Shown piece after piece: positions 18,512 to 26,632 of a stretch of DNA of 64,000 nt. A program made the position numbers and the translations under genes. Where the stretch lies: positions 2,294,001 to 2,358,000 of the forward strand of contig JAHBZM010000001.1 in NCBI GenBank assembly GCA_019635435.1, written 5' to 3'. The first letter of the stretch is position 1. Every line of letters starts with the position of its first letter. The notes under the pieces were generated by a model. That model was not told the origin of the DNA. It saw only the letters and a program-made list of their open reading frames with translations, and made no database searches. The stretch is from Ramlibacter sp. Lineage in GTDB: Bacteria > Pseudomonadota > Gammaproteobacteria > Burkholderiales > Burkholderiaceae_C.

Positions 18512-21247
18512 ATGTCAGCCATGCCCGACAAACTGTTTGGGTCGGCCGCAAACGATGCGGACGCCCAGGAAACCCGCGAATGGATCGACGCGCTGTCCGC
18601 CGTCATTGCCAGCAGCGGCACCAACGCCGAGGGCCGCGCCCGCGCCCACTTCCTGCTCGAGCAACTGCTGGAACAGGCGCGCCAGGAGGGCATCGACATG
18701 CCGTTCTCGGCCACCACCGGGTATGTCAACACCATCGAACCGCCCGACGAGGCCCATTGCCCGGGCAACATCGAGGTGGAGGAGCGCCTGCGCGCCTACA
18801 TGCGCTGGAACGCCATGGCCATGGTGGTCAAGGCCAACCGCCACCACCCGGTGGACGGCGGCGACCTGGGGGGGCACATCGGCTCGTTTGCCTCGCTGGC
18901 CAACATGTTTGGCGCCGGCTTCAACCACTTCTGGCATGCCGAGAGCGAAAACCATGGCGGCGACTGCGTCTACATCCAGGGCCATGTGTCGCCCGGCGTG
19001 TATGCGCGAGCCTACCTGGAAGGCCGGCTGACCGAGGAGCAACTGCTCAACTTCCGCCAGGAGGTGGATGGCAAGGGCCTGTCGAGCTACCCGCACCCCA
19101 AGCTGATGCCCGAGTTCTGGCAGTTCCCCACGGTGTCCATGGGCCTGGGCCCGCTGATGGCGATCTACCAGGCGCGCTTTCTCAAGTACCTGCACGCGCG
19201 CGGCATTGCCGACACCGCCAACCGCAAGGTCTGGGTGTTCTGCGGTGACGGCGAAATGGACGAGGTGGAAAGCCTGGGCGCCATCGGCCTGGCCGCGCGT
19301 GAGAACCTGGACAACCTGATCTTCGTCATCAACTGCAACCTGCAGCGCCTGGACGGCCCGGTGCGCGGCAACGGCAAGATCGTGCAGGAGCTCGAAGGCG
19401 AGTTCCGCGGCGCGGGCTGGAACGTGATCAAGCTGCTGTGGGGCAGCAACTGGGACCCGCTGCTGGCGCGCGACAAAGATGGTGCGCTGCGCAAGCTCAT
19501 GATGGACACCAACGATGGTGACTACCAGGCCTTCAAGGCCAACGACGGCGCCTACGTGCGCAAGCATTTCTTCGGCCGCGACCCGCGCACGCTGGAAATG
19601 GTCTCGCACATGAGCGACGACGACATCTGGAACCTCAAGCGCGGCGGCCATGATTCGCAGAAGGTCTATGCGGCCTTCCACCGCGCGGTCAACCACCAGG
19701 GCCAGCCCTCGGTGCTGCTGATCAAGACCGTCAAGGGCTTTGGCATGGGCAAGATCGGTGAAGGCAAGAACACCGTGCACCAGACCAAGAAGCTGACCGA
19801 CGAGGACATCAAGGCCTTCCGCGACCGCTTCAACATTCCCATCCCCGACAGCGAACTGCCCAAGCTGCCGTTCTACAAGCCCGCCGACGACACGCCTGAA
19901 ATGCAGTACCTGCACGAGCGGCGCAAGGCACTGGGCGGCTACCTGCCACACCGCCGCGTCAAGGCCGACGAGAGCTTCACCGTGCCGTCGCTCGAGACCT
20001 TCAAGGCCGTGCTGGAGCCCACCGCCGAGGGCCGGGAGATTTCCACCACCCAGGCCTATGTGCGCTTTCTCACGCAGCTGCTGCGCGACCAGGCGCTGGG
20101 TCCGCGCGTGGTGCCCATCCTGGTCGATGAAGCCCGCACCTTCGGCATGGAAGGCCTGTTCCGCCAAGTCGGCATCTACAACCCCGCGGGCCAGCAGTAC
20201 ACCCCGGTCGACAAGGACCAGGTGATGTACTACAAGGAAGACAAGGCGGGCCAGATCCTGCAGGAAGGCATCAACGAAGCCGGCGGCATGAGCAGCTGGA
20301 TCGCCGCCGCCACGAGCTACAGCACCAGCAACCGCATCATGGTGCCGTTCTATGTGTATTACTCGATGTTCGGCTTCCAGCGCATTGGCGACCTGGCCTG
20401 GGCGGCGGGCGACATGCAGGCGCGCGGCTTCCTGCTGGGTGGCACCTCGGGCCGCACCACGCTCAATGGCGAAGGCCTGCAGCACGAGGACGGCCACAGC
20501 CACATCCTGGCCGGCACCATCCCCAACTGCATCAGCTACGACCCGACCTTTGCGCACGAGGTGGGCGTGATCCTGCACCACGGCCTCAAGCGCATGGTGG
20601 AAAAGCAGGACAACGTCTATTTCTACCTGACCCTGCTCAACGAAAACTACGCCATGCCAGGCCTCACACCGGGCACCGAAGAGCAGATCATCAAGGGCAT
20701 GTACCTGTGCAAGCCCGGGGCCGGCGCGTCCGCCAAGGGCAGCGCGCCGCGCGTGCAGCTGCTGGGCAGCGGCACCATCCTGCGCGAGAGCATCGCCGCC
20801 CAGGACCTGCTCGACAAGGACTGGGGCGTGGCCGCTGATGTGTGGAGCTGCCCGAGCTTCAACGAGCTGGCGCGCGACGGCCAGGCCGCCGAGCGCCACA
20901 ACATGCTGCACCCCACGGACAAACCCATGGTGCCCTTTGTGAGCCAGCAGCTCGAAGGGCATGCGGGTCCGGTCGTGGCGTCCACCGACTACATGAAGTC
21001 GTACGCCGAGCAGATCCGTTCCTTCCTGCCCAAGGGCCGCACCTACAAGGTGCTGGGCACCGACGGCTTTGGCCGCAGCGACTTCCGCGGCAAGCTGCGC
21101 GAGCACTTCGAGGTGAACCGCCACTACATCGTGGTGGCGGCCCTGAAGGCGCTGAGCGAGGACGGCACCGTGCCCGCCGCCAAGGTGGCCGAAGCCATCA
21201 AGAAGTACGGCATCAATGTCGACAAGATCAACCCGCTGTACGCATAA
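18512..21247 (+). CDS. aceE: Pyruvate dehydrogenase E1 component, homodimeric type
   Basis: A 911-residue thiamine-diphosphate enzyme that decarboxylates pyruvate and reductively acetylates E2 lipoyl groups. The ThDP motif begins at WVFCGDGEMDEVESLG and ends at FVINCNLQRLDGPV. Length and motifs match the proteobacterial homodimeric E1, not the alpha/beta type. The start is the ATG at 18512, which has GAGGAGA about 9 bases upstream; the longer in-frame extension lacks both family similarity and an RBS. First gene of aceE-aceF-bph-lpdA. Confidence 0.97.
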   Translation: MSAMPDKLFGSAANDADAQETREWIDALSAVIASSGTNAEGRARAHFLLEQLLEQARQEGIDMPFSATTGYVNTIEPPDEAHCPGNIEVEERLRAYMRWNAMAMVVKANRHHPVDGGDLGGHIGSFASLANMFGAGFNHFWHAESENHGGDCVYIQGHVSPGVYARAYLEGRLTEEQLLNFRQEVDGKGLSSYPHPKLMPEFWQFPTVSMGLGPLMAIYQARFLKYLHARGIADTANRKVWVFCGDGEMDEVESLGAIGLAARENLDNLIFVINCNLQRLDGPVRGNGKIVQELEGEFRGAGWNVIKLLWGSNWDPLLARDKDGALRKLMMDTNDGDYQAFKANDGAYVRKHFFGRDPRTLEMVSHMSDDDIWNLKRGGHDSQKVYAAFHRAVNHQGQPSVLLIKTVKGFGMGKIGEGKNTVHQTKKLTDEDIKAFRDRFNIPIPDSELPKLPFYKPADDTPEMQYLHERRKALGGYLPHRRVKADESFTVPSLETFKAVLEPTAEGREISTTQAYVRFLTQLLRDQALGPRVVPILVDEARTFGMEGLFRQVGIYNPAGQQYTPVDKDQVMYYKEDKAGQILQEGINEAGGMSSWIAAATSYSTSNRIMVPFYVYYSMFGFQRIGDLAWAAGDMQARGFLLGGTSGRTTLNGEGLQHEDGHSHILAGTIPNCISYDPTFAHEVGVILHHGLKRMVEKQDNVYFYLTLLNENYAMPGLTPGTEEQIIKGMYLCKPGAGASAKGSAPRVQLLGSGTILRESIAAQDLLDKDWGVAADVWSCPSFNELARDGQAAERHNMLHPTDKPMVPFVSQQLEGHAGPVVASTDYMKSYAEQIRSFLPKGRTYKVLGTDGFGRSDFRGKLREHFEVNRHYIVVAALKALSEDGTVPAAKVAEAIKKYGINVDKINPLYA

Positions 21248-21264
21248 GAACCGGAGACAAACCC

Positions 21265-22956
21265 ATGGCATTGGTTGAAGTAAAAGTCCCGGACATCGGC
21301 GACTTCGATGAGGTTTCGGTCATTGAACTGCTGGTCAAGGCCGGTGACACGGTCAAGGCCGAGCAGTCGCTGATCACTGTCGAGTCCGACAAGGCCTCGA
21401 TGGAGATTCCTTCGTCGGCGGCTGGCGTGGTGAAGGAATTGCGCGTCAAGCTTGGCGACAAGGTGGCCGAGGGCTCGGTGGTGGTGGTGCTGGAAAGCGC
21501 TGCCGCCGCGCCGGCTGCGGAGCCAAAAGAAGCTGCAGCGCCCGCTGCGCCTGCACAGGCTGCTACGCAAACTGTAGCAAGCCCACCGGCGGCCCCCGCG
21601 GCCGCCGCTGGCCCGGTCGAGGTGCGGGTGCCCGACATTGGCGACTTCAAGGACGTGGCCGTGATCGAGGTGCTGGTCAAACCCGGTGATGCGATCAAGC
21701 TCGAACAGTCGCTGATCACCGTCGAGTCGGACAAGGCGTCGATGGAAATTCCCTCGTCCGCGGCCGGCAAGCTCAAGGAGCTCAAGGTCAAGGTCGGTGA
21801 CACGGTCAACATTGGCGACCTGATCGCCATGGTGGAAGGAACGGGTGCAGCCGCGCCGGCTGCATCCGCGCCCGCCACAGCACCGGCCACCGTTCGGGCT
21901 GAGCCCTCCGACAAGCTCAGGACAAGCTCCGCCGAAGCCCCTGCGGCGAGCCCTTCGACAGGCTCAGGGCGAACGGACGTGGCGTCACCACCAGCCGCTC
22001 ACCAGCCCGGCACGCCCACGGGCCAGCTGCCGCACGCGTCCCCCTCGGTGCGCAAGTTCGCGCGTGAGCTGGGTGTGCCGCTTGAAGAAGTCAAGGGCAG
22101 CGGCCCCAAGGGCCGCATCACGCAAGACGATGTGCAGGGCTTCACCAAGGCCGTCATGGCCGGCGCGATGCAGACCAAGGCGCAAAGCGCCAAGGCCCCG
22201 GCCGGTGGCGGCGGTGGCGAGGCGCTGGGCCTGCTGCCCTGGCCCAAGGTGGACTTCACCAAGTTTGGCGCGGTGGAGCGCAAGGACCTCTCGCGCATCA
22301 AGAAGATCAGCGGCGCCAACCTGCATCGCAACTGGGTGATGATCCCGCACGTTACCAACCACGACGACGCCGACATCACCGAACTCGAGGCGTTTCGTGT
22401 CTCGACCAACAAGGAGAACGAAAAGTCCGGCATCAAGGTCACCATGCTGGCCTTTCTGATCAAGGCCTGCGTGGCCGCGCTCAAGAAGTTCCCCGACTTC
22501 AACAGCTCGCTGGATGGCGAGCAGCTGGTGCTCAAGCAGTACTTCCACATCGGCTTCGCGGCCGACACACCCAACGGGCTGGTGGTGCCGGTGATCAAGG
22601 ACGCCGACAAGAAGGGCGTGCTGCAGATCAGCCAGGAAATGGGGGAGCTGGCCAGGAAGGCGCGCGATGGCAAGCTGGGCCCGGCCGACATGAGCGGCGC
22701 CTGCTTCACCATCAGCAGCCTGGGCGGCATTGGCGGGCGCTACTTCACGCCCATCATCAACGCGCCCGAGGTGGCCATCCTGGGCGTGTGCAAGAGCAGC
22801 ATGGAGCCGGTGTGGGACGGCAAGCAGTTCGTGCCGCGCCTGATGCTGCCGCTGTCGCTGAGCTGGGACCACCGTGTGATTGACGGCGCCTCGGCGGCGC
22901 GTTTCAACGCCTACCTGGGCCAGATCCTGGCTGACTTCCGCCGCGTGCTGCTCTAG
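21265..22956 (+). CDS. aceF: Pyruvate dehydrogenase E2, dihydrolipoamide acetyltransferase
   Basis: A 563-residue E2 with two lipoyl domains (residues 2-75 and about 119-192, each with VESDKASMEIPSSAAG, lysine being the lipoylation site), a peripheral-subunit-binding domain (about 255-290, SVRKFARELGVPLEEVKGSG) and a C-terminal acetyltransferase core ending in WDHRVIDGASAARF. Both interdomain linkers contain mobile-repeat DNA. Linker 1 (residues 86-105) is a dispersed hairpin repeat, and linker 2 (about 209-237) is a different REP-like inverted repeat. This is consistent with linkers tolerating insertion. RBS GGAG precedes the ATG. Confidence 0.96.
   Translation: MALVEVKVPDIGDFDEVSVIELLVKAGDTVKAEQSLITVESDKASMEIPSSAAGVVKELRVKLGDKVAEGSVVVVLESAAAAPAAEPKEAAAPAAPAQAATQTVASPPAAPAAAAGPVEVRVPDIGDFKDVAVIEVLVKPGDAIKLEQSLITVESDKASMEIPSSAAGKLKELKVKVGDTVNIGDLIAMVEGTGAAAPAASAPATAPATVRAEPSDKLRTSSAEAPAASPSTGSGRTDVASPPAAHQPGTPTGQLPHASPSVRKFARELGVPLEEVKGSGPKGRITQDDVQGFTKAVMAGAMQTKAQSAKAPAGGGGGEALGLLPWPKVDFTKFGAVERKDLSRIKKISGANLHRNWVMIPHVTNHDDADITELEAFRVSTNKENEKSGIKVTMLAFLIKACVAALKKFPDFNSSLDGEQLVLKQYFHIGFAADTPNGLVVPVIKDADKKGVLQISQEMGELARKARDGKLGPADMSGACFTISSLGGIGGRYFTPIINAPEVAILGVCKSSMEPVWDGKQFVPRLMLPLSLSWDHRVIDGASAARFNAYLGQILADFRRVLL
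21522..21579. repeat. Dispersed hairpin repeat in aceF lipoyl linker
   Basis: Starts with GCCAAAAG and ends in TGCTAC (21561-21566) and GTAGCA (21574-21579). Forward orientation, translated E-P-K-E-A-A and onward to A-T-Q-T-V-A. Its reading frame is identical to the copies in lpdA and soxD. Confidence 0.75.
21891..21976. repeat. REP-like inverted repeat in aceF linker 2
   Basis: CGTTCGGGCTGAGCC (21891-21905) and GGCTCAGGGCGAACG (21961-21975) are inverted copies with 13 of 15 positions complementary. Internal CCGACAAGCTCAGGAC and TTCGACAGGCTCAGG are typical of the widespread proteobacterial REP-type element. It is translated in frame as a Ser/Glu-rich linker of about 28 residues. Confidence 0.8.
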
Positions 22957-22964
22957 GGCCTGGC

Positions 22965-23555
22965 ATGACCACGGTGGTTGTTGTGAAGAAGGCCGGGCAG
23001 GTGGCCATTGCGGCGGACACACTGGTGACCTTTGGCGACACGCGCCTGCCGCAGCGCTTCGAGGCCAACAGCAAGATCTTCCAGGTCAAGGCCGTGGACG
23101 GGCCCTGCTACCTTGGCATGGCCGGCACGGTGGCGCATTTCCCCGCGCTGCGCAAGGCCATGGAAGCCCTGCCCAAGGAGCAGTTGCGGCTGCACAGCCG
23201 CGACGAGATTTTTGACACCTTCACGCGGCTGCACCCGCTGCTCAAGGACAACTTCTTCATGCAGACCAAGGAAGAAGACAACGACCCCTACGAGTCCAGC
23301 CAGTTCAGCGTGCTGATGGCCAATTCAGCCGGCATCTTCGGCCTGTACAGCTACCGCGAGGTGTTCGAGTTCAAGGAGTTCTGGGGCGTCGGGTCGGGCC
23401 GCGGCTTTGCGCTGGGCGCCATGCACGCGGTGTACGCGCGGGCCAAGTCGGCGCGCGAAGTGGCCGAGGCCGGACTGGCCGCGGGCTGCGAGTTCGACCG
23501 CAACTCCGCCGGACCGGCGGACTTTTACACGATCAAACTGAAAGGCGGCCAATGA
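22965..23555 (+). CDS. Betaproteobacterial proteasome homologue (BPH-type Ntn hydrolase)
   Basis: A 196-residue proteasome-fold protein. After Met removal the N-terminus is a threonine (MTTVVVV). Counting that Thr as 1, Asp17 falls in AIAADTLVTFGDTRL and a lysine lies at about 36 in ANSKIF, matching the Thr1-Asp17-Lys33 catalytic set of proteasome beta subunits. It lacks the GTTI start and other features of HslV, has no hslU beside it, and is not Anbu-like. The best fit is the BPH family reported from betaproteobacteria, which assembles self-compartmentalised rings. It sits between aceF (8 bases) and lpdA (4-base overlap). Confidence 0.72.
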   Translation: MTTVVVVKKAGQVAIAADTLVTFGDTRLPQRFEANSKIFQVKAVDGPCYLGMAGTVAHFPALRKAMEALPKEQLRLHSRDEIFDTFTRLHPLLKDNFFMQTKEEDNDPYESSQFSVLMANSAGIFGLYSYREVFEFKEFWGVGSGRGFALGAMHAVYARAKSAREVAEAGLAAGCEFDRNSAGPADFYTIKLKGGQ

Positions 23556-25396
23556 GCCTCATCGACATCAAGGTGCCGGACATCGGCGATTTTTCCGAAG
23601 TGACCGTGATCGAGGTGCTGGTCAAGGCCGGCGACACGATCAAGCCCGAGCAGAGCCTGATCACCGTGGAGTCCGACAAGGCCTCGATGGAAATCCCGGC
23701 CAGCCAGGGCGGCGTGGTCAAGGAAATCAAGGTCAAACTCGGCGACAAGGTGGCCGAGGGCTCGGTGGTGCTGGTGGTGGAGGCCGCGGGTGCGGCCGCC
23801 GCCCCGGTTTCAGAGCCAAAACAGGCGCAAGTCCAGGAGGCACGGGCACCTTCTGCTATCAAAAGTGAAGCGCCAGCGGCCGCGCCCGCAGCCGCCAGCC
23901 ACGCCGGCGGTGCCGACCTGGAATGCGACCTGCTGGTGCTGGGCGCCGGCCCCGGCGGCTACAGCGCCGCCTTCCGCGCGGCCGACCTGGGCCTGAAGGT
24001 GGTGCTGGTGGAGCGCTACGCCACGCTGGGTGGCGTGTGCCTGAACGTGGGCTGCATCCCGTCCAAGGCCCTGCTGCACGTGGCGGCCGTGATGGACGAG
24101 GTCAGCCACTTCGAGGCGCTGGGCGTGAGCTACGGCACGCCGGTGGTCAACATCGAAAAGCTGCGCGAGCACAAGGCCAAGGTGGTGGGCAAGCTCACGG
24201 GCGGCCTGAACAGCATGGCCAAGATGCGCAAGGTGACCGTGCTGCGCGGCCACGGCGAGTTCCTGGACCCGTTCCACCTGCAGGTGGAGGAAACCGGCGG
24301 CACCACCGGCCAGGAAAAGACCGGCAAGCGGCAGACCGTGAAGTTCCGCAACGCGATCATCGCTGCGGGCTCGCAGGCCGTGCACCTGCCGTTCATGCCC
24401 GACGATCCGCGCGTGGTGGACTCCACCGGCGCGCTGGAACTGCGCACGACACCCAAGCGCATGCTGATCCTGGGCGGCGGCATCATCGGCCTGGAAATGG
24501 GCACCGTCTACAGCACGCTGGGCGCGCGGCTGGACGTGGTGGAAATGCTCGACGGCCTGATGCAGGGCGCCGACCGCGACCTCGTCAAGGTCTGGCAGAA
24601 GATGAACGCCAAGCGCTTTGACAACATCATGCTCAAGACCAAAACCGTGGGCGCGCGTGCCTTGCCCGAGGGCATTGAAGTCACGTTCGCGCCAGCGGAA
24701 GAGGGCGGCACCGCGCCCGCGCCGCAGGTCTATGACCTCGTGCTGCAGGCCGTGGGCCGCACGCCCAACGGCAAGAAGATTGGCGCCGACAAGGCCGGCG
24801 TGGCCGTGACCGACCGCGGCTTCATCAATGTCGACATCCAGATGCGCACCAACGTGCCCCACATCTTTGCCATTGGCGACATCGTGGGCCAGCCCATGCT
24901 GGCGCACAAGGCCGTGCATGAGGCGCATGTGGCGGCCGAGGTGGCTGCGGGCGAACAGCAGGGCAACAAGGAACTGGCCAGCGCCGCCTTCAACGCCCGC
25001 GTGATCCCCAGCGTGGCCTACACCGACCCCGAAGTGGCCTGGGTTGGCCTGACTGAAGACCAGGCCAAGGCGCAAGGCATCAAGGTGAAGAAGGGGCTGT
25101 TCCCCTGGACGGCCTCAGGCCGCGCCATTGCCAATGGCCGTGACGAGGGCTACACCAAGCTGCTGTTCGACGACAGCCCCGAGGCCCATGGCCACGGCCG
25201 CATTCTGGGCGGCGGCATCGTCGGCACCCATGCGGGCGACATGATCGGCGAGATCGCGCTGGCCATCGAGATGGGCGCTGATGCGGTGGACATTGGCAAA
25301 ACGATTCACCCGCACCCCACGCTGGGCGAGAGCATGGGCATGGCGGCGGAGATTGCGCATGGCAGTTGCACGGATGTGCCGCCCGCGCGCAAGTGA
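23552..25396 (+). CDS. lpdA: Dihydrolipoamide dehydrogenase (PDH E3) with N-terminal lipoyl domain
   Basis: A 614-residue E3 that reoxidises dihydrolipoyl groups with NAD. It has an extra N-terminal lipoyl domain (residues 1-75, VESDKASMEIPASQGG), then a linker containing a dispersed repeat (residues 88-107), then the flavoprotein from about residue 125 (LLVLGAGPGGYSAAF). The redox pair is in GGVCLNVGCIPSKALL and the C-terminal His-x-x-x-x-Glu in TIHPHPTLGES. Lipoyl-E3 fusions are usual for PDH operons of betaproteobacteria. Its ATG overlaps the protease stop (ATGA), so its translation depends on that gene. Confidence 0.96.
   Translation: MSLIDIKVPDIGDFSEVTVIEVLVKAGDTIKPEQSLITVESDKASMEIPASQGGVVKEIKVKLGDKVAEGSVVLVVEAAGAAAAPVSEPKQAQVQEARAPSAIKSEAPAAAPAAASHAGGADLECDLLVLGAGPGGYSAAFRAADLGLKVVLVERYATLGGVCLNVGCIPSKALLHVAAVMDEVSHFEALGVSYGTPVVNIEKLREHKAKVVGKLTGGLNSMAKMRKVTVLRGHGEFLDPFHLQVEETGGTTGQEKTGKRQTVKFRNAIIAAGSQAVHLPFMPDDPRVVDSTGALELRTTPKRMLILGGGIIGLEMGTVYSTLGARLDVVEMLDGLMQGADRDLVKVWQKMNAKRFDNIMLKTKTVGARALPEGIEVTFAPAEEGGTAPAPQVYDLVLQAVGRTPNGKKIGADKAGVAVTDRGFINVDIQMRTNVPHIFAIGDIVGQPMLAHKAVHEAHVAAEVAAGEQQGNKELASAAFNARVIPSVAYTDPEVAWVGLTEDQAKAQGIKVKKGLFPWTASGRAIANGRDEGYTKLLFDDSPEAHGHGRILGGGIVGTHAGDMIGEIALAIEMGADAVDIGKTIHPHPTLGESMGMAAEIAHGSCTDVPPARK
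23815..23871. repeat. Dispersed hairpin repeat in lpdA linker
   Basis: GCCAAAACAGGCGCAAGTCCAG and a degenerate hairpin TGCTATCAAAAGTGAAGC (from 23854). Forward orientation, translated E-P-K-Q-A-Q-V-Q-E-A-R-A-P-S-A-I-K-S-E-A, in line with E-P-K-V-P-G-V-Q-E-G-R-A in SoxD. Confidence 0.75.
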
Positions 25397-25964
25397 TCCA
25401 GCTCACTGCCTTCCTGGTCGAGACCTGAAATGGGTTGACTGGCGCCTCGTCAGGAGAACTGTTGCGCCATCCGATCGCAACCCCAGGACCGGCATCACGC
25501 GGGAGGGAGAGCACATCGCCGCGCGAATGCCCGTCCCGCGCCCCGCCCACTGGAGCGCACGGCCTGTTCGCGCTGGTTCCAGCCGGGAGTGAACGTTCTT
25601 GCAACCGTAGTCGGCAAATGAGGAAAAGCATGCCAACATGATTGTCGGATTCGACGAGAAGGTCAGCACGGCGCGCGCAGCGGTTGGACAGACAATGGTG
25701 GCATTCAAGTCACGGTGGAACGCCAATGCCTGCCTCTACCACGCGTGGCCCTGGAAGATTCTGGCCGTGGCCTTGTTTGTCTTCTTTGCCTTCGCGTGTT
25801 TGGCGCACAGCCCCGCATCGCCGCTCAACCGCGCAGCTGGAAACAGGCCTCGAATGACAAAACGCCTGACCTGATCCCGCCTTTGAGACCCGCCGTGTGG
25901 CGCACCCCAAGCTGCCGATTGCCGGACAGCCCCGCAGCGCATTGCAGCCCCTGCGTCGCATGGC
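25397..25964. other. Gene-poor stretch downstream of lpdA
   Basis: Roughly 570 bases in which I recognise no gene. One short frame (25638-25874, plus strand, 78 residues) encodes one hydrophobic segment (ILAVALFVFFAFACLA) flanked by polar sequence. It lacks a clear RBS and recognisable homology, so I do not call it. With the lpdA relic that follows, the stretch looks like decayed DNA at the edge of an accessory region. Confidence 0.5.
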
Positions 25965-26059
25965 CATGACCAGGTGCTGCAAACCGTGGGTTGTATCCCC
26001 ACGGCAAGAAGACGGACGCGGACCAAGCCGGCGTGCCCGTGACCGGCCCGGGCTCCATC
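25965..26059 (+). pseudogene. Decayed fragment of dihydrolipoamide dehydrogenase gene
   Basis: These 94-95 bases align by hand to 24732-24826 of the intact lpdA with about three quarters of positions identical and one single-base gap that breaks the frame. After the gap the frame reads YPHGKKTDADQAGVPVTGPG, matching TPNGKKIGADKAGVAVTDRG of LpdA. There is no start, no flavin site and no C-terminus. It abuts the 3' end of the HIT-like gene. It is probably a remnant of a partial lpdA duplication or a recombination junction. Confidence 0.75.
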
Positions 26060-26061
26060 CG

Positions 26062-26574
26062 TCACTGTGGCGGGCAAATGGCGTACCGCGTGTCCAGCAG
26101 CGCCTGGATTCGCGCACCGAGGGCCGCAGCTTCGTCGTCCTCCAGACGGGTGAACTGCCGGGTCCAGGCGTCGGACTGCGCAAATTCCGGAAACCGGGGT
26201 GGTTCGCCCCACAGCCAGTCCGGGTGGGTGGCCCGGGGGCTTCGACCAAACACGTGCAGATGCATCTTGCGGTGCAGCGTGGGGGTTTTGGGTCCCTGGG
26301 GGTGGGCCAGCGGGTTCAGCGCGTTGTTGCCCGCATCCCAGTAGTTGAGGCAGCCACCAGCAAGCTGCGGCAAGGTGTCAAGCATGGCCCGGCCGGTGGC
26401 GGCCACCAGGCATGACCAACGCGCCAGTTCCTCGGGCGTCAGCTCGCTGCGGTCCCAGACGGCGCGTGGTGGGTGGACGAGCACATGCCCGCCATCGCTG
26501 CGGTGGTTCATGGGCCGCGCAGGCAGGTCGACGGTGCCACCGGCGCAGCGGATCAATGTGGTGTGGATGTCCAA
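26062..26574 (-). CDS. HIT-like family protein
   Basis: A 170-residue protein with a HIT-like core. GGHVLVHPPRAVWDRSELTPEEL is followed by KMHLHVFGRSP, which aligns to the H-x-H-x-H motif with the first histidine replaced by lysine and the middle, nucleophilic position kept. I chose the TTG at 26574 because GGAGAG lies about 9 bases upstream. The longer frame to 26760 would overlap the MFS gene and reads as arginine-rich shadow sequence. HIT proteins hydrolyse or transfer nucleotide phosphates; the substrate is unknown. It probably follows the MFS gene on one transcript. Confidence 0.65.
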   Translation of the reverse strand: MDIHTTLIRCAGGTVDLPARPMNHRSDGGHVLVHPPRAVWDRSELTPEELARWSCLVAATGRAMLDTLPQLAGGCLNYWDAGNNALNPLAHPQGPKTPTLHRKMHLHVFGRSPRATHPDWLWGEPPRFPEFAQSDAWTRQFTRLEDDEAAALGARIQALLDTRYAICPPQ

Positions 26575-26632
26575 GGGCAGCTCTCCAAAAAGAGGGTTTG
26601 TGAAAGGGGGGCGATGGCCGATGCGCAGGCGA

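Noticed and set aside
18515..21271. 918-codon open frame on the minus strand opposite aceE, and similar long antisense frames opposite hscA, prpE, soxC and others
   Set aside because: High GC makes long stop-free antisense frames common. Their products are His/Gly/Arg-rich with no domain, while the sense strand encodes well-known proteins.
22965..23555. HslV protease
   Set aside because: The N-terminus and length differ from HslV, no hslU is adjacent, and the sequence fits BPH better.
25638..25874. 78-residue frame with one hydrophobic segment
   Set aside because: No convincing RBS and no recognisable family, and it lies in a decayed stretch.
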